The notes below the pieces were generated by a model. It was given only the letters and a program-made list of their open reading frames with translations, was not told the origin of the DNA and searched no databases. The translations under genes were made by a program, and so were the position numbers. A DNA stretch of 64,000 bases, taken from positions 41,909-105,908 of the IMG/VR virus record IMGVR_UViG_3300047666_001259; one strand, given 5' to 3'. Of this stretch, positions 42,228-50,302 are shown one piece after another; the stretch's first letter is position 1; each line of letters begins with the position of its first letter. This DNA comes from a virus.

Positions 42228-42274
42228 CACTGGAATAGATTGCGTTTCAATGCAACTCTATGGAATGTTAAAGC
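42222..42274 (+). repeat. attC-like site, last of the array
   Basis: ACCTAAC (42222-42228, perfect RYYYAAC) and GTTAAAGC (42267-42274). Arms ATAGATTGC (42235-42243) and GCAACTCTAT (42252-42261) pair with a small bulge. Followed by AGCAC...GTGCT and then the phage gene at 42308. Confidence 0.65.
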
Positions 42275-42307
42275 ACGTTTTAATGTGCTAAATTTTAAAT
42301 TCATAAA

Positions 42308-42592
42308 ATGAAAGATTTGAAACCAAATTTTAAATCAGTTAGAGAACTCTGTGAAGAGTTCGGAGTTCAGGTAGAGCTTTCTTTCGGGAAGAAATTTAGA
42401 GCTATCGTGAGCAATGATGAAGAAATTCATGTGTTACAAAACGGATGGGATAAAAATCTAATTGAAGAAATCTCAGCCTTATCTGCTGAGATGTGGAAAA
42501 GAGAAGAAAAAAGATATAAGGAGATTTCTGATAGGCTTAAAAACTTAGACCCTGAAATCTTTCCAGACAACTTATTTGAAGATAAAGAATAA
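42308..42592 (+). CDS. Hypothetical protein, 94 aa
   Basis: First phage-type gene after the array. Alpha/beta, KSVRELCEEFGVQVELSFGK then charged helices. Shares a one-base overlap with the next gene, so it belongs to the 42308-44090 operon. Not recognised. Confidence 0.55.
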   Translation: MKDLKPNFKSVRELCEEFGVQVELSFGKKFRAIVSNDEEIHVLQNGWDKNLIEEISALSAEMWKREEKRYKEISDRLKNLDPEIFPDNLFEDKE

Positions 42593-42792
42593 TGGTAAGA
42601 AGGAGCGATATTTGGTTTTTTGGAGTAATTGCATTTGCGATGTTCCTAATAATATATGATGTAGTTACGCAGACATTTCAACCTTGGCATAACTACTGGA
42701 TGATTCTCCTGATACCTTATGTTCCTATTAAGATTTTTTATTCAAAATCAAAGCTGTTCAGATGGCTTAATACAGATATATGGAAAAGTTAA
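42592..42792 (+). CDS. Small membrane protein, two helices, 66 aa
   Basis: Hydrophobic segments about 9-24 (FFGVIAFAMFLIIYDV) and 34-49 (YWMILLIPYVPIKIFY). No signal peptide. Overlaps both neighbours. Function unknown; could be a lysis or superinfection-type inner-membrane protein. Confidence 0.6.
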   Translation: MVRRSDIWFFGVIAFAMFLIIYDVVTQTFQPWHNYWMILLIPYVPIKIFYSKSKLFRWLNTDIWKS

Positions 42793-43244
42793 AAGCAGCA
42801 ATCGAACTTAAGAGTAAGTATAACCAAATGGAGCTTGAAGAAGTGGCTGAAGAGTTCTCTAGATTCTCTGGTCAAAAAATTCCTCAGAAAGCTATTGAGG
42901 ATTTTAGATTTGTTGGTCTAAACAATGTAGACTTTTTAACATCTGATTGGCTAAACCGATACAGCTTGAAAAATCTTTTTCAATACGAGGTTAAGAAAGA
43001 AAAGAATAAAATACCAAACCCAGAAGATGGTGAATTCCTAATCATGAGAATCATGCACACTTCTGATAAACAATTCCAAAAAGGAATGAATGTTTATGTG
43101 CTAAATAACGAAACTGAAGGAAACTGGGTTTCCCGACATTGTGATACAGGTTATTTAACAATTCCAAAAAAGTTTAGGCATATGGAGGTTAAAGTCTTTG
43201 AATATAACGATGACAATTGGTATTTAACAGGACTTAAATCTTGA
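42780..43244 (+). CDS. Hypothetical protein, 154 aa
   Basis: Helical N-terminus (MEKLKAAIELKSKYNQMEL), then a beta domain (DGEFLIMRIMHTSDKQFQ; NWVSRHCDTGYLTIP). No recognised family. Overlaps the upstream gene by 13 nt. Confidence 0.55.
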   Translation: MEKLKAAIELKSKYNQMELEEVAEEFSRFSGQKIPQKAIEDFRFVGLNNVDFLTSDWLNRYSLKNLFQYEVKKEKNKIPNPEDGEFLIMRIMHTSDKQFQKGMNVYVLNNETEGNWVSRHCDTGYLTIPKKFRHMEVKVFEYNDDNWYLTGLKS

Positions 43245-43282
43245 GTTTCTCATTTGTTTTTATTAATTTAAAAATAAAACAA

Positions 43283-43672
43283 ATGGAAAACTCAGAATTT
43301 TCACTTTCAGGAGGCAATGATACAATCGGATTAGATTCAATCGGAACTGGTGATGGTGTTATAACAATCACAAACGGAACCACAACAAGTTGGGTTCAAC
43401 TTGAGCCTCAGCCTCAGTATGTTGATCAAGAGATATTGGAATATAATGTTTCGGAAAACAGAAAAAATATAGAAATTATTGTCAAGCAAAAACAGGCTTG
43501 GGGACAGACCTACATAGGAACTACTCCAAACTTTTCTGTTGATGAAAGAATTTTAAAAAGAATCTATAAAGTTAGAAATGGGAAGTTGAAGCTATTTAAA
43601 GAAGAAGTAGGAGAGGTTATACCTCCTCAACACATTCCAGAAAGTTATAGGTTCAATGAAGAGAAGAAGTGA
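43283..43672 (+). CDS. Hypothetical protein, 129 aa
   Basis: I start at ATG 43283 (MENSEFSLSGGNDTIG); the longer frame uses TTG at 43241. The N-terminal half is Gly/Ser/Thr-rich, the C-terminal half beta-rich and basic. Overlaps the next gene by 17 nt. Not recognised. Confidence 0.5.
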   Translation: MENSEFSLSGGNDTIGLDSIGTGDGVITITNGTTTSWVQLEPQPQYVDQEILEYNVSENRKNIEIIVKQKQAWGQTYIGTTPNFSVDERILKRIYKVRNGKLKLFKEEVGEVIPPQHIPESYRFNEEKK

Positions 43673-44090
43673 TAAGTCAGTGTTAACGAAAGCCTTCGCA
43701 ATAGCGAAAAGAAATGGCTTTGATGTAAATCCTGCCATATTCACTGACGCTAGAACTGACAGTTGGTTGATTTCAGACCAAAAAAATTACTACAACCTTA
43801 TTTTTGATCACAGATTTGCTAGAGCTTTGTTCGGCAAAGAATTAGTGACGATTGATCCTTACGGTGAAGAATTTGAAGAAGATGAAAAAGAATTCTATCA
43901 AATAGATTTAGTCAAGACAGTAACAGCAGGGAATTTCCCGCTAGCTGGACTAGTTTATATCGAGGATGGTGTCGAAATCCCTCATTGGCAATATCACTTA
44001 AGTCACATGGCTCTATCTGAAGACCCAGTGGATTACTTAAGGATTTACCTGAAAGACTTCGACAGACTCACCAAGAAAATTGAGAAGTAA
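43656..44090 (+). CDS. Hypothetical protein, 144 aa
   Basis: Alpha/beta protein with SDKSVLTKAFAIAKRNGFD, LFGKELVTIDPYGE and IPHWQYHLSHMALSEDP. This last cluster of His and acidic residues could bind metal but no family is recognised. Ends 2 nt before the convergent gene. Confidence 0.55.
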   Translation: MKRRSDKSVLTKAFAIAKRNGFDVNPAIFTDARTDSWLISDQKNYYNLIFDHRFARALFGKELVTIDPYGEEFEEDEKEFYQIDLVKTVTAGNFPLAGLVYIEDGVEIPHWQYHLSHMALSEDPVDYLRIYLKDFDRLTKKIEK

Positions 44091-44092
44091 TA

Positions 44093-44992
44093 TTAACTCA
44101 TTGTAATAGGGGCGATATTTTTGTTAAATTTGTCCCAAAGCTTCTCAATCAACTCACTTTTTGTAACCTCAGTGTTTCCTTTTTTCTTAAGAGTAATCAC
44201 CTCACAACCAGTTAACCCGTATCTGTTTCCGCTTTTGTAAGGATTTTTTCCTACACTCAAATTGTAATCAAAATAAAACAAATCTTCCCCCTCATCGTCA
44301 AGGTTTTTTTCCACTCTATCTGATATATCATAGCATATCACTTCTGGAACAAAGTAATTCCCTTTTCCATCAGTTACGAATTCATTGTGAGGAATAGATT
44401 CAATTTCTTTAATGTATTCAGTGAAGACTTCTTTGGCTGACTTAAATTTATAGTCCTCATCTTCTATAAAATCAACATTGTAATCTCTGGACTCTATATT
44501 TCCTTCTTCGTTGAATTCTATAAAACAACATCCGTATCCAATTGTTGTTTCAAATTCAAAACGGTCACAACCATCGTAAGAGCTATATCTTTCAGACAAG
44601 TAATGAATGTTATCCAATCTACCCTCTTGATTTTCTCCAAGCCTTCTTATCTTTCTTACAAACTCACCCTGCTTGCTAGGGATTCCTTCTGAGTGAAACC
44701 TATTGAAGTATTGACAAACATCAAACTTCTTGTTGATCAAATAGATTTTTGTCTTTTGCTTTAACTCTTCAATTTCTTCTTTCGGAATAACCACTGAATT
44801 ACCATCAGGGTCTTGACATAAAACTTCTTTACCACTCAAGTCCTGAATGACTTTCAAATTGATGTGATGCCTATAATTAAATGTTTCTGGAGTCTCAATA
44901 GCCTTAATTTGCTCCACTAATGCTGGGTCGAGATTTTTGTAAACACTATGAGCGTCTGAATCTTCTTTTATCTTTTCTAATAGTTCTATCAT
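44093..44992 (-). CDS. Hypothetical protein, 299 aa, leaderless start
   Basis: I choose ATG 44992 (MIELLEKIKEDSDAHSV), four bases after a TATATTTG box, rather than a codon at 45007 inside the box. Acidic alpha/beta protein with ETPETFNYRHHINLK, a Cys-rich GCDRFEFETTIGYGCC segment and a C-terminal EKLWDKFNKNIAP. Not recognised. Divergent from HD-Pnk. Confidence 0.6.
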   Translation of the reverse strand: MIELLEKIKEDSDAHSVYKNLDPALVEQIKAIETPETFNYRHHINLKVIQDLSGKEVLCQDPDGNSVVIPKEEIEELKQKTKIYLINKKFDVCQYFNRFHSEGIPSKQGEFVRKIRRLGENQEGRLDNIHYLSERYSSYDGCDRFEFETTIGYGCCFIEFNEEGNIESRDYNVDFIEDEDYKFKSAKEVFTEYIKEIESIPHNEFVTDGKGNYFVPEVICYDISDRVEKNLDDEGEDLFYFDYNLSVGKNPYKSGNRYGLTGCEVITLKKKGNTEVTKSELIEKLWDKFNKNIAPITMS

Positions 44993-44996
44993 GCAA

Positions 44997-45004
44997 CAAA
45001 TATA
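44997..45004 (-). promoter_or_regulatory. Bacteroidota-type -7 box TATATTTG, near-leaderless
   Basis: On the minus strand TATATTTG ends four bases before ATG 44992, through TTTGTTGCATGATAGA, the same junction as at 31435. Confidence 0.6.
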
Positions 45005-45029
45005 CAAAATTTACGTTAAGTATAGTATT

Positions 45030-46184
45030 ATGTGGAAATGTTTTGGTTATACGGAAAAAGTAGAAGATTTAGACTGGCAAGCAATTACCAATAAGTTTGA
45101 ATGGATTAGGGATATGATAGGTGTCCCTCAAGACCCCGTGTTCCATGCTGAAGGTGACGTTTGGACGCACACACGCATGGTTACGGAAGAAGTTATATCT
45201 CATCCAGACTTTCTAAAATTAGACTTACAAACCAGACACATCATGTTTACATCTGCTTTGTTGCATGATGTCGAAAAGAGATCAACCACTCAGGAAGAGT
45301 TTAACGAAGAGTTAGGTAGAATCCAGATCGTTGCACCATCTCATGCTAAAAAAGGTGAATACACCGCCCGTCAAGTTCTCTACCGTGATCTTGACTGCCC
45401 TTTTGATGTCAGGGAAAAGATTTGCAGAATCGTAAGATATCATGGACTCCCTATTTTCGCAATAGAAAAAGATAATCCACAAAAATCTGTTATTCAAACT
45501 TCCCTCTACGGAATAAATCACTTATTGCGTATTTTTTCTGAATGTGATATGAGAGGAAGGGTGTGCGGTGATTTTGAGTCTCAAATGTATCGCATTGAAT
45601 TGTTCGAAGAGCTTTGTAAAGAGAACAACTGTTTTGATAAACCTTATGAGTTTGAGTCAGACTTATCTAGATTTATCTTCTTCAAAAAGAGCCAATCCTC
45701 TCCAGATTATGTTCCTTTCAATAACATTGAAATGACAGTTCACTTGATGTGTGGAATACCTGCTTCGGGGAAAGACCACTTTATCAAGAATAACCTGCCT
45801 GATCTCCCAATGATATCGCTAGATGATATCCGAGAGGAGCTTGGATTTAAAGCTGGAACAGGAACTGGTCAAGCTATTCAGGAGGCTAAAGAACGTGCGA
45901 AGCAATACTTGAGAGTTGGTCAAGATTTTGTTTGGAACGGAACAAACATCACAAGAGAAACTAGAATGCAGTTGATTGATTTGTTTACTTCATATAAAAT
46001 ACACCCCGCCAGAGTGGTGATTCAGTATGTGGAAACTGCATCAAATCAGCAGGTTGTGCAAAATAAAGACAGAAAAGCTGTTGTTCCCTCGAAAATTATT
46101 GCTAAATTTGTAAGAAATCTTGAAGTGCCTGATTTGTCAGAAGCACATCAGCTCAATTACAATTTAAACTATGGCAGTAACTAA
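45030..46184 (+). CDS. HD-Pnk-like RNA/DNA end-healing enzyme
   Basis: 384 residues from ATG 45030. N-terminal HD phosphohydrolase domain: His47 in HTRMV, His79-Asp80 in LLHD, further histidines at 105 and 138. C-terminal P-loop kinase: GIPASGKD (242-249), SLDDIRE (Asp265 region), FVWNGTNITRETR. The two-domain order matches Runella slithyformis HD-Pnk, in which the HD part removes 2',3'-phosphates and the kinase adds a 5'-phosphate. It would heal tRNA cleaved by host anticodon nucleases, or DNA ends. An RNA ligase is not seen in the window. Confidence 0.85.
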   Translation: MWKCFGYTEKVEDLDWQAITNKFEWIRDMIGVPQDPVFHAEGDVWTHTRMVTEEVISHPDFLKLDLQTRHIMFTSALLHDVEKRSTTQEEFNEELGRIQIVAPSHAKKGEYTARQVLYRDLDCPFDVREKICRIVRYHGLPIFAIEKDNPQKSVIQTSLYGINHLLRIFSECDMRGRVCGDFESQMYRIELFEELCKENNCFDKPYEFESDLSRFIFFKKSQSSPDYVPFNNIEMTVHLMCGIPASGKDHFIKNNLPDLPMISLDDIREELGFKAGTGTGQAIQEAKERAKQYLRVGQDFVWNGTNITRETRMQLIDLFTSYKIHPARVVIQYVETASNQQVVQNKDRKAVVPSKIIAKFVRNLEVPDLSEAHQLNYNLNYGSN

Positions 46185-47079
46185 AAAAAGACCAGCAAGA
46201 AAACCTCGATCATTCAAGAAAACGTTTTCACCATATAAAGCCCTCAAGGTTGATGAACAACACTTAGAGCTTGAAGGTAAAATAATCCCAATTAACGGCA
46301 TCACCTTTCAACAGAGTGGAGATATCCTAAGTGAAATCCCTCACCCAAAAGCAGAAGGAGCAACTCTGACCACTCACAGCAACTCTGCTTTAGAAAGATA
46401 TAGTCCCAATAACATCGATTGTGTTCAGTTTTGGCAAAATGCCACTAGAGACTTCCCAATCAATGCAATCGCAGGTAGTCAATGTATGAGTGTGAAAGAC
46501 ATTGATGACAACCATAAACAGTTGATTCATCACGAGTATTTCAAAAACTTTGTCGGAACTCTAAAAAAAGAAGAAAAGGTTTTAGAGATCGGAGTAGGAT
46601 ATGGCTCTCTTTATAAAGCTCTTCTAGCTGAAGATAGAATTAAAAAGGAAGATTGGAATTTTTTGGATGTAGTGAAGTTAATCGATTTCGAACACCCAAA
46701 CTTCTACTTAGGAAATGGATGGGACATTCCAAGAAAAAATGGAATTCCAGAAAAGTTTGATGTAGTGGTTAGTCATAACTGCTTCCAGCACTTATCTCAT
46801 GACCAAAGAGTTTCTTATTTGATTGACATCTTTGATCGATTAAAGTCTGGCGGCAGACTTCATTTCAACGCATTTGTATTTGATGATCAAGATCACTCGA
46901 ACATTGAGTTCTTTACAGGAGTGAGTGAAGATGGTTATCCTTTGAGTTTTTTCTTTGGTCAATACACTAAATGCATGCCTTTCACAGATAGTTGCAAACT
47001 CCTTGCGGAGATAGGTTTTAAGGTTGTAGAATTTGACACTGACCACAACAGCGGATTCTTCCATTGTATTAAACCTTGA
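46171..47079 (+). CDS. Class I SAM-dependent methyltransferase
   Basis: 302 residues. A basic, flexible N-terminus (KKRPARKPRSFKKTF), then a Rossmann methyltransferase: motif I VLEIGVGYGSLYKALL (about 132), motif IV FDVVVSHNCFQHLS and post-motif LKSGGRLHFNAFVF. Overlaps HD-Pnk by 14 nt. Substrate unknown; the coupling suggests RNA modification or sugar methylation. Not like known DNA methylases (no DPPY). Confidence 0.75.
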   Translation: MAVTKKRPARKPRSFKKTFSPYKALKVDEQHLELEGKIIPINGITFQQSGDILSEIPHPKAEGATLTTHSNSALERYSPNNIDCVQFWQNATRDFPINAIAGSQCMSVKDIDDNHKQLIHHEYFKNFVGTLKKEEKVLEIGVGYGSLYKALLAEDRIKKEDWNFLDVVKLIDFEHPNFYLGNGWDIPRKNGIPEKFDVVVSHNCFQHLSHDQRVSYLIDIFDRLKSGGRLHFNAFVFDDQDHSNIEFFTGVSEDGYPLSFFFGQYTKCMPFTDSCKLLAEIGFKVVEFDTDHNSGFFHCIKP

Positions 47080-47109
47080 TATTTTAGAAAAATTCTTTTA
47101 TATTCCTTT

Positions 47110-47265
47110 ATGGAAGCAAAAGTAATTTCTGAAATAAAAAAAGCTTTAAACTATTTAAAAGAGAATCAGTCGCAAATTTCAGAGGATGTTTCTGAATTTG
47201 AGGACTCGATTCTCTTTGCGTTTAAAGAATTAAAGAAAATAGAGCATGAACAACCAAAACAATAG
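47110..47265 (+). CDS. Small charged protein, 51 aa
   Basis: Begins MEAKVISEIKKALNYLKE; wholly helical and acidic. Overlaps the next start by 20 nt. Short, but the composition and coupling favour a real gene. Confidence 0.5.
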   Translation: MEAKVISEIKKALNYLKENQSQISEDVSEFEDSILFAFKELKKIEHEQPKQ

Positions 47266-47695
47266 ACCACTGCTGCAACAATGGGCAGGAGGGATTGATT
47301 TTAAGACGATCCTTATCATCATCTTAGGGTTGCTGGTGGCGTTTATATTTCTTTTTAATTCTGGATGGCAACAAAATACTGGTTATTCTGATGATCAAGT
47401 TGATCAGTTAAAAGCTATCTTTGAAGAAAGAATAACTGACTTAGAAGAAGAAAACAGTCAACTAACCGATTCTATAGTAGTGTACACCGAAGTTGCCAGA
47501 CAACTCAGAGAATCTATTACTGATAGAGAAGGCGTAATAGATGGGCTTCAGGAAATAATCGATAAAGAGCAAAAGAAGATTGATGATCTACTTGCACAAA
47601 GAGAAGAGATAAGAGAAGAAATAAAGAGCTTGGACGATAAAGGGTTGGAAGATTGGTGGATAGAATATTTCAAGAGTAAAGAAGAAAAAGAATGA
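47246..47695 (+). CDS. Single-pass membrane protein with long coiled coil
   Basis: 149 residues. TM segment about 19-38 (KTILIIILGLLVAFIFLF), then a coiled coil to the C-terminus (QLKAIFEERITDLEEE; IDGLQEIIDKEQKK). Resembles an inner-membrane spanin subunit in layout. Overlaps the next gene by four bases, which encodes a secreted partner. Confidence 0.6.
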   Translation: MNNQNNRPLLQQWAGGIDFKTILIIILGLLVAFIFLFNSGWQQNTGYSDDQVDQLKAIFEERITDLEEENSQLTDSIVVYTEVARQLRESITDREGVIDGLQEIIDKEQKKIDDLLAQREEIREEIKSLDDKGLEDWWIEYFKSKEEKE

Positions 47696-48354
47696 AGAGA
47701 CTAATACTAATATCATCTTTGTTGTTTCTATTTTTAGGAACAGGATTCTCTCAGCATAGCTCAGACTTTCTAGCAGAAAGAATTGGCTTTGCCGAGCAAG
47801 ATTCCGTTGATAGAATTACGAGACAAGCGACTGTGGTTTACAGTTCAACTAAAGATACAATAGACTTTCCAGATCAAGTAAACGAGTTTCCTCCGATAGA
47901 GGCAGAGACTGATTCGACTGGATATGTTTTTTTTAATTTTAACAAACCTTATCCGTACTTCAAGTATATTAACGGAACCAATGTTCTTTTGATGACTTCT
48001 ATACAAAGTAGACAAATAGCTAGTGATATCTCAGATTATTCAATTATGGATTCAATCATTGTTTCATATGAATTTAAAAATGCTCACTACCTTAATTTGA
48101 TTGAACAAAAAGATTTCACTATCCTTGATTTAGAAGGAATAATCACACAAAAAAATAGTACAATAGATGCTCACGACTCTATGTTGGCTAACAAAGACGC
48201 TATCATAGATGAAAAAGATACAGAGATCAGATTACTAAATGATGACATAGAACTCAAGAACAAAGCTCTTAAGAAGCAAAAATGGCTTATTGGTGGAAGT
48301 TTAGGAATAGCTATTGCTGTACCTGTAGCTGTCTTGATTTTTGGAAACAAATAA
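47692..48354 (+). CDS. Envelope protein: signal peptide, coiled coil, C-terminal helix
   Basis: 220 residues. Signal peptide MKRLILISSLLFLFLGTGFS; central beta region; coiled coil (TIDAHDSMLANKDAIIDE); C-terminal hydrophobic helix (LIGGSLGIAIAVPVAVLIF). With the previous gene it could form a spanin-like envelope pair, or a host-envelope exclusion system. Inferred from topology only. Confidence 0.6.
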   Translation: MKRLILISSLLFLFLGTGFSQHSSDFLAERIGFAEQDSVDRITRQATVVYSSTKDTIDFPDQVNEFPPIEAETDSTGYVFFNFNKPYPYFKYINGTNVLLMTSIQSRQIASDISDYSIMDSIIVSYEFKNAHYLNLIEQKDFTILDLEGIITQKNSTIDAHDSMLANKDAIIDEKDTEIRLLNDDIELKNKALKKQKWLIGGSLGIAIAVPVAVLIFGNK

Positions 48355-48360
48355 AAAATA

Positions 48361-48921
48361 ATGGAAGAAAACAATAACATAGAAACTCAATCGGAAGAAA
48401 ATAATCTTCTATCTGAGACTCAGGCGCAAAAAAACAACCAGTTGGTTACGCAGTTAAAAGATGCCTTGTTAATTAATCAAGTTTTAGCCTCATCGGTTGA
48501 AATTCTTGGTGAAGCTCATTTGACAAAAAATGAGAAATACGAAATGATTAGAAACCTGAATGAAGCCTCAACAATTAGTGAGGTTCAAACTCGTGCCAAT
48601 ATCATTAGAGAACAATTTGGAATTCAATCTCAGTCTCAAAACTTTAGAGATATTCAAGAGGACGATAGCTTTTGGTCATCTAGCTTTAGAAATGAGCTAG
48701 ACAATTACTATGATCTTCATAAAGGGGTTAATGTAAAAATGACTCTAGCAGAAAGTTTGATTGAAGTTGAAAAATACTTCAAACTTCTTACGGAGTACGG
48801 TAAATCTAACGAGACCAATGTTCAAAGCATTACTGATAGAATTCTTGAACAAGAACCTAAAGCTAGAACTGGACTCGAAAGACTTAAAGGGCTAAACGTC
48901 TCGATTAACACCATTCAATAA
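48361..48921 (+). CDS. Hypothetical helical protein, 186 aa
   Basis: Acidic N-terminus (EENNNIETQSEENNLL), then helical segments (TQLKDALLINQVLASSVEIL; VEKYFKLLTEYGKSN). No domain. Seven nt after the envelope gene. Overlaps the convergent Adk-DHFR end by 17 nt. Confidence 0.55.
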   Translation: MEENNNIETQSEENNLLSETQAQKNNQLVTQLKDALLINQVLASSVEILGEAHLTKNEKYEMIRNLNEASTISEVQTRANIIREQFGIQSQSQNFRDIQEDDSFWSSSFRNELDNYYDLHKGVNVKMTLAESLIEVEKYFKLLTEYGKSNETNVQSITDRILEQEPKARTGLERLKGLNVSINTIQ

Positions 48922-50032
48922 AAGAGAAAGCATAATCGTGCTTTTCATCTTTTTCATGTTTTATTGGATCACCTGCTTTCAGCTTGAATTTATTCAGGTC
49001 TGGAAAAAAACTGTCTGCCTCAAATTCTCCTTCTACTTGAGTTTTATAAACTTTACTGATCAATCCCTTATCTAGGAATTCTGAGTATATTTGAGAGCCA
49101 CCACAGACCATAATCTCGTTCTGATCATTGTTCTCTGTCCAGTCAATCGATTTAGCTACTGCTTCTTCAATCGTGTGAACTACAGTTACGTTGTCCTTAG
49201 AACCTTTGTACATCCCACTTTTATCAAGGGCATCAATAGCTACTTGGTAATTTAGGTCTCTAGTAACAACAAAAATGTGTCTCTTTGGTAAATCGAGTCT
49301 CCCAAGAGATTCATAGGTCTTTCTTCCCATAACCAAAGCCTTCCCTATAGTGTTATCTTGGAAATACTTGAAATCATCAGGAAGATGCCATAAAAGCTTG
49401 TTGTCGCTACCAATCTCGTTATTCATCCCAGTAGCCACAATTGCAGAGAAGTTCGGCTCAAAGCCCATTGCTTTACGCACACGAGCATACTGCTGCTCAA
49501 TTGTGCCTGAAGCATCAATCTCAATAACTTTTCCTTTTCCAGCAAAATAATCCAGAATAGGTTTTGTTTCGTCTTCGTATTTTTTAAGTCTTCTTTTGAA
49601 GGTATCTTCCGTATCGTCCTCACGACCTAGCTCTTTAGCTCTGATGTTCATTCTCTCAATGAGAGTAACGTTATCAGTTTTGAAGTGAACAAGAGCTTCG
49701 AATGGCTCTCTACGGTTAAACATATATGAAGCAATATCTTTTGCTTGAGCAATAGTTCTAGGGTAGCCATCTAAAAGAAACCCTGCATCTACGTGTGGGT
49801 ATTCCATAATGAAATGATTCTTCACCATTTCGCTTATAATTTTGTCTGGCAGAAAAGTTCCTTTGTCTACTCCAATCAATTTAGCGTACTCGCCAATTTT
49901 AGTTCCCCTCTCCATTTCCTTTCGGATCATATCTCCAGTAGATAAGTGTTTGAAATTTTGTCTCTCCGCAAGTAGGTTGCAAATTGTTCCTTTTCCTGTG
50001 CAAGGAGCGCCAAAAATTAAGTAATTCTTCAT
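48905..50032 (-). CDS. Adenylate kinase-dihydrofolate reductase fusion
   Basis: 375 residues. Residues 1-190 are an adenylate kinase of short-LID type: GAPCTGKGT (8-16), STGDMIRKEM, LLDGYPRT (87-93) and ERMNIRAKELGREDD. Residues about 195-375 are DHFR: FSAIVATGMNNEIGSDNKLL, WHLPDDFKYF with the active-site acid at about 220, KALVMGRKTYESLG and IMVCGGSQIY. Together with thyA the DHFR completes the thymidylate cycle; the kinase makes ADP from AMP. I know of no such fusion as standard. Driven by a minus TATATTTG box at 50052. Confidence 0.9.
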   Translation of the reverse strand: MKNYLIFGAPCTGKGTICNLLAERQNFKHLSTGDMIRKEMERGTKIGEYAKLIGVDKGTFLPDKIISEMVKNHFIMEYPHVDAGFLLDGYPRTIAQAKDIASYMFNRREPFEALVHFKTDNVTLIERMNIRAKELGREDDTEDTFKRRLKKYEDETKPILDYFAGKGKVIEIDASGTIEQQYARVRKAMGFEPNFSAIVATGMNNEIGSDNKLLWHLPDDFKYFQDNTIGKALVMGRKTYESLGRLDLPKRHIFVVTRDLNYQVAIDALDKSGMYKGSKDNVTVVHTIEEAVAKSIDWTENNDQNEIMVCGGSQIYSEFLDKGLISKVYKTQVEGEFEADSFFPDLNKFKLKAGDPIKHEKDEKHDYAFSFIEWC

Positions 50033-50051
50033 TATCGAATGTTTGTTTTAG

Positions 50052-50059
50052 CAAATATA
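50052..50059 (-). promoter_or_regulatory. Bacteroidota-type -7 box TATATTTG
   Basis: On the minus strand, 19 nt upstream of ATG 50032. A plus-strand TATATTCG at 50072, one base off consensus, faces the 50085 gene. Confidence 0.55.
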
Positions 50060-50084
50060 GACATAAAGTTGTATATTCGCAAAT

Positions 50085-50270
50085 ATGGAAAAGATAGAGG
50101 ACATAGTTATCGGTCAAGCAATGGGCGATATATTCGATTATTTAAGAAAAAAACACCCTGATAAAGATGTGTTCGAATTCAAGATTGGAAGAGTAAGAGG
50201 TCATGCAGAAAATTCGCTAGACTTAACGATTACAGACTTCGATTATAAAAATATAGACGAGGGTTGTTGA
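50085..50270 (+). CDS. Small hypothetical protein, 61 aa
   Basis: Begins MEKIEDIVIGQAMGDIF; charged alpha/beta (KDVFEFKIGRVRGHAENSL). Divergent from the Adk-DHFR gene and followed by the metalloprotease-like gene. Not recognised. Confidence 0.5.
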   Translation: MEKIEDIVIGQAMGDIFDYLRKKHPDKDVFEFKIGRVRGHAENSLDLTITDFDYKNIDEGC

Positions 50271-50302
50271 AACAAGTTTCTTTTTTTTACGTTTAACTTA
50301 AT

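Larger units (their letters stand above)
38600..42274 (+). mobile_element. Integron-like gene-cassette array (attC sites, no integrase seen)
   Basis: This segment consists of short plus-strand ORFs, one or two per unit, separated by non-coding stretches of 20-130 nt. At six units the sequence at the front (GTTRRRY-like) is the reverse complement of the sequence at the back, e.g. 40206-40219 with 40356-40369 (14/14), 41231-41243 with 41453-41465 (13/13), 40410-40421 with 41135-41146 (11/12). Each back end is followed by an imperfect hairpin. That is the organisation of integron gene cassettes. No tyrosine integrase is in the window, so it would be a CALIN-type cluster. Phage genes flank it on both sides. 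Confidence 0.75.

Noticed and set aside
38600-42274. Array read as a CRISPR locus or as phage terminators
   Set aside because: No direct repeats of constant length or spacers; hairpins lack the T-run of terminators and carry GTTRRRY/RYYYAAC-type cores instead.
38600-42274. Chimeric assembly joining host cassettes to a phage contig
   Set aside because: Not excluded, but both flanks are tightly packed phage operons on the same strand and there is no abrupt breakpoint signature; read mapping would decide.
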